NCBI GenBank assembly: GCA_965662545.1
Contig: CBFIHZ010000022.1
Location: 1 to 64,000 of the forward strand
Reading direction: 5' to 3'
DNA length: 64,000 nt
From: CPC320 sp002684375
GTDB taxonomy: Bacteria > Pseudomonadota > Alphaproteobacteria > Rhodobacterales > Rhodobacteraceae
Both the position numbers and the translations under genes were made by a program. Below are positions 62,569 to 64,000 of the stretch, one piece after another (position 1 is the stretch's first letter; the number at the start of each line of letters is the position of its first letter). The notes beneath the pieces are model-generated. The model saw nothing but the letters and a program-made list of their open reading frames with translations, did no database searches and had not been told where the DNA came from.

Positions 62569-63183
62569 ATGGAGGATCTAAAAGCCCATTGGGATCGTGT
62601 TTGGCAAACAAAATCTCATGATGCCACCAGCTGGTATCAAGAGGCCGCTGCTCCGTCTCTGCGGTTTTTTGAGACTGCGAAATTGTCGAATTCCGCGCCT
62701 CTGATCGACATCGGCAGTGGTGCATCAAAACTGATCGATGGTTGGCTGTCACAGGGGTTTCGTGATATTACCGCTCTGGATATATCTGCACATGCGTTTG
62801 CACAGAGCAAGCTGCGTCTTGGAGCGGCCGCAGATCATGTGACATTTATCGAGGCCAACGTATTGGACTGGCAGCCCGAGCGGCGCTATCAACTCTGGCA
62901 TGACCGGGCGGTTTTCCATTTTTTGACAGACCCGGATAGCCGGAAATGCTATATCAATACCCTAACGAAAGCTCTGATGCCTCGGGCTTTTTTCATTTGT
63001 GGCGCATTCTCAACTTCGGGGCCGCAAAAATGTTCTGGCCTTGAGGTGCAGCGCTATGATGCGGGCACAATGGCCGAAGTTTTTGCGCCGTGGTTTGAGG
63101 TTTTGGCGTCGGAAGTCGAAACTCATCTTACGCCAGGCGGGGCAGAGCAACATTTTTTATGGTCGTTGTTCCGCCGCAGATAG
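62569..63183 (+). CDS. Class I SAM-dependent methyltransferase
   Basis: 204 residues. SAM-binding motif I LIDIGSGASKLID (near residue 46), motif II ITALDISAHAF, post motif FIEANVLDW, and YQLWHDRAVFHFL. The opening HWDRVWQTKSHDATSWYQEAA is that of a bacterial methyltransferase group with unknown small-molecule substrates. No neighbouring gene gives a clue. Confidence 0.85.
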   Translation: MEDLKAHWDRVWQTKSHDATSWYQEAAAPSLRFFETAKLSNSAPLIDIGSGASKLIDGWLSQGFRDITALDISAHAFAQSKLRLGAAADHVTFIEANVLDWQPERRYQLWHDRAVFHFLTDPDSRKCYINTLTKALMPRAFFICGAFSTSGPQKCSGLEVQRYDAGTMAEVFAPWFEVLASEVETHLTPGGAEQHFLWSLFRRR

Positions 63184-63436
63184 GGCATGTCACCCTCTCG
63201 CAGCGCGTTCGCGTACCTAAGGTGCAAGCCTGTTCGCCTATTAACAGGTTTGGGTGGCCCGCTAATCCAATCTTGCAGTTTTGAAGGCTATGTGTCGGGC
63301 CAATAGATTGTTATGGTCCTTTGTTTGTCAGCCACATGAGACCTATGGCCTATGCAGAAGCACTGATTTTTTACTCCCCAAAAACCATAAAAGCTGAAAA
63401 TTCTGTAGTGTAATTCATATAGGTCAGGCCAAGAGT

Positions 63437-63745
63437 GCAGGCTTCTGTTGCCAGGTGCCTGCGAACCCCGCCAGGCCCTGCAAGGGGACTGGACTTAATG
63501 TTCGGTCTCGCCGACTGCTTACGCAGCCATTGCTACCGGTGCACGATTGTCATTTGCAATTGTACGTTTTGAACCGATACGGTGGTATCTCGCCGAAACA
63601 AAGCTAACCCCTTTAGACGTTCGTCGATCCTGTTTCGACCCCAAATCCGTCAAATGAACGGCGGTTGGTGGAGTCGCCGGGTACCGCCCCCGGGTCCGAT
63701 CCGTGTATTACGAGCGCGTTTATGTCCATAGTCCCGAAAGACGCT
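63437..63745 (-). ncRNA. ssrA: tmRNA, circularly permuted two-piece form
   Basis: Reading the minus strand, the acceptor piece comes first and ends in CGACTCC-A-CCA at 63666; a 23-base spacer follows; the coding piece then begins GGGGTCG at 63642. These two ends pair as a tRNA acceptor stem with a G3-U70 wobble, the alanine identity element. The tag reading frame at 63557-63519 encodes ANDNRAPVAMAA and stop, starting with the resume Ala codon. This permuted layout is that of alphaproteobacteria. The outer ends (63437, 63745) are estimated, since the exact processing sites cannot be read. It rescues stalled ribosomes; SspB is encoded at 57826-58302. Confidence 0.93.
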
Positions 63746-63822
63746 TTCTTCTTACTTTAGTTTTTGGGAATATTAAAGGCCTATTGCGCCACCGGTTTTG
63801 TCTTTGGTGGTGAGGGGGATGC

Positions 63823-63957
63823 TTAGGCTTGACGCAAATTTACCTTGAGGGGGTGTTTTGGCTGGGCAACGGCATAGACGCGCCTGTCTCTGACCTCAAG
63901 GTGCTTGGATGCGCCCCAACTTAGCAGTTTGATCGAGGGCAGGCGTGGTTGAGGCAT
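63823..63957 (-). CDS. Possible small basic protein near the window end
   Basis: A 44-residue frame bounded by an upstream in-frame TAG, reading LLSWGASKHLEVRDRRVYAV and VNLRQA at the end. Base use looks coding-like, but there is no ribosome binding site and no known family. It may be the tail of a damaged gene. Confidence 0.25.
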   Translation of the reverse strand: MPQPRLPSIKLLSWGASKHLEVRDRRVYAVAQPKHPLKVNLRQA

Positions 63958-64000
63958 AAAGTCGACCGGCTATCGCGGGTTTTATACCTGTGGTGTTTGC

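Overview
The window looks like a chromosomal segment of a marine alphaproteobacterium of the Rhodobacterales (Roseobacter group). The evidence is a circularly permuted two-piece tmRNA with the tag ANDNRAPVAMAA, an alphaproteobacterial LexA box (GTTC-N7-GTTC), an alphaproteobacterial SspB, a GlpVSTPQU-type glycerol ABC transporter, a split cobalamin-dependent methionine synthase, and the purM-purN-rnd and purC-purS-purQ groupings. There is no phage, integrase, intact insertion sequence or CRISPR array. Most of the window is ordinary core and catabolic genome, with a few loose intergenic stretches.

Layout. 1-5 kb: an ammonia-lyase-like PLP enzyme and an ornithine-cyclodeaminase-like protein separated by a perfect 9-bp tandem array, an FkbM methyltransferase, a sugar-kinase-like ATPase, and a small unlisted gene for a 59-residue peptide with a double-glycine (colicin V-type) leader. 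5-19 kb: a myo-inositol regulon. A leftward operon iolD-iolC-iolB-iolJ-iolG-phytanoyl-CoA-dioxygenase-like faces a rightward operon (two Gfo/Idh/MocA dehydrogenases around an IolE-like isomerase/dehydratase). A LacI-family repressor and a sugar ABC transporter (binding protein, permease, ATPase) follow. Two identical palindromes TTGCAACCGGTTGCAA, one in each divergent promoter region, tie this together as one LacI-type regulon.

19-32 kb: trigger factor, methionyl-tRNA synthetase, an MFS transporter, an orphan ImuA-like SOS gene with a LexA box, an SDR pseudogene with three in-frame stops, an aldo/keto reductase, a long exported YwqK-repeat protein, a small-molecule kinase-like phosphotransferase, a membrane protein, and a CAU-anticodon tRNA whose acceptor stem fits tRNA-Ile2. 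32-47 kb: purM-purN, RNase D, a lipoprotein, SufE; a split methionine synthase (homocysteine methyltransferase plus separate corrinoid protein plus DUF1638 protein); purC-purS-purQ; a DctB/DctD two-component pair whose regulator lacks the sigma-54 GAFTGA loop; arginase and ornithine cyclodeaminase with a divergent Lrp/AsnC regulator; DsbB and a YqaA-type membrane protein.

47-64 kb: the glycerol ABC transporter glpV-S-T-P-Q-U, a BlaI/BlaR1-like pair, a class III nucleotide cyclase with TolB-like and TPR parts, SspB, a chromate transporter with a rhodanese-ChrB fusion, an ankyrin lipoprotein, a DUF1330 protein, a SAM methyltransferase and the tmRNA gene. Much of the gene content points to uptake and breakdown of small organic solutes (inositol, glycerol, arginine, C4-dicarboxylates, possibly ectoine-type compounds), as expected for a marine heterotroph.

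The most interesting item not explained by ordinary annotation is the double-glycine leader peptide at 4451-4630. No dedicated exporter is visible in the window. All family assignments are from reading sequence motifs; no database search was run.
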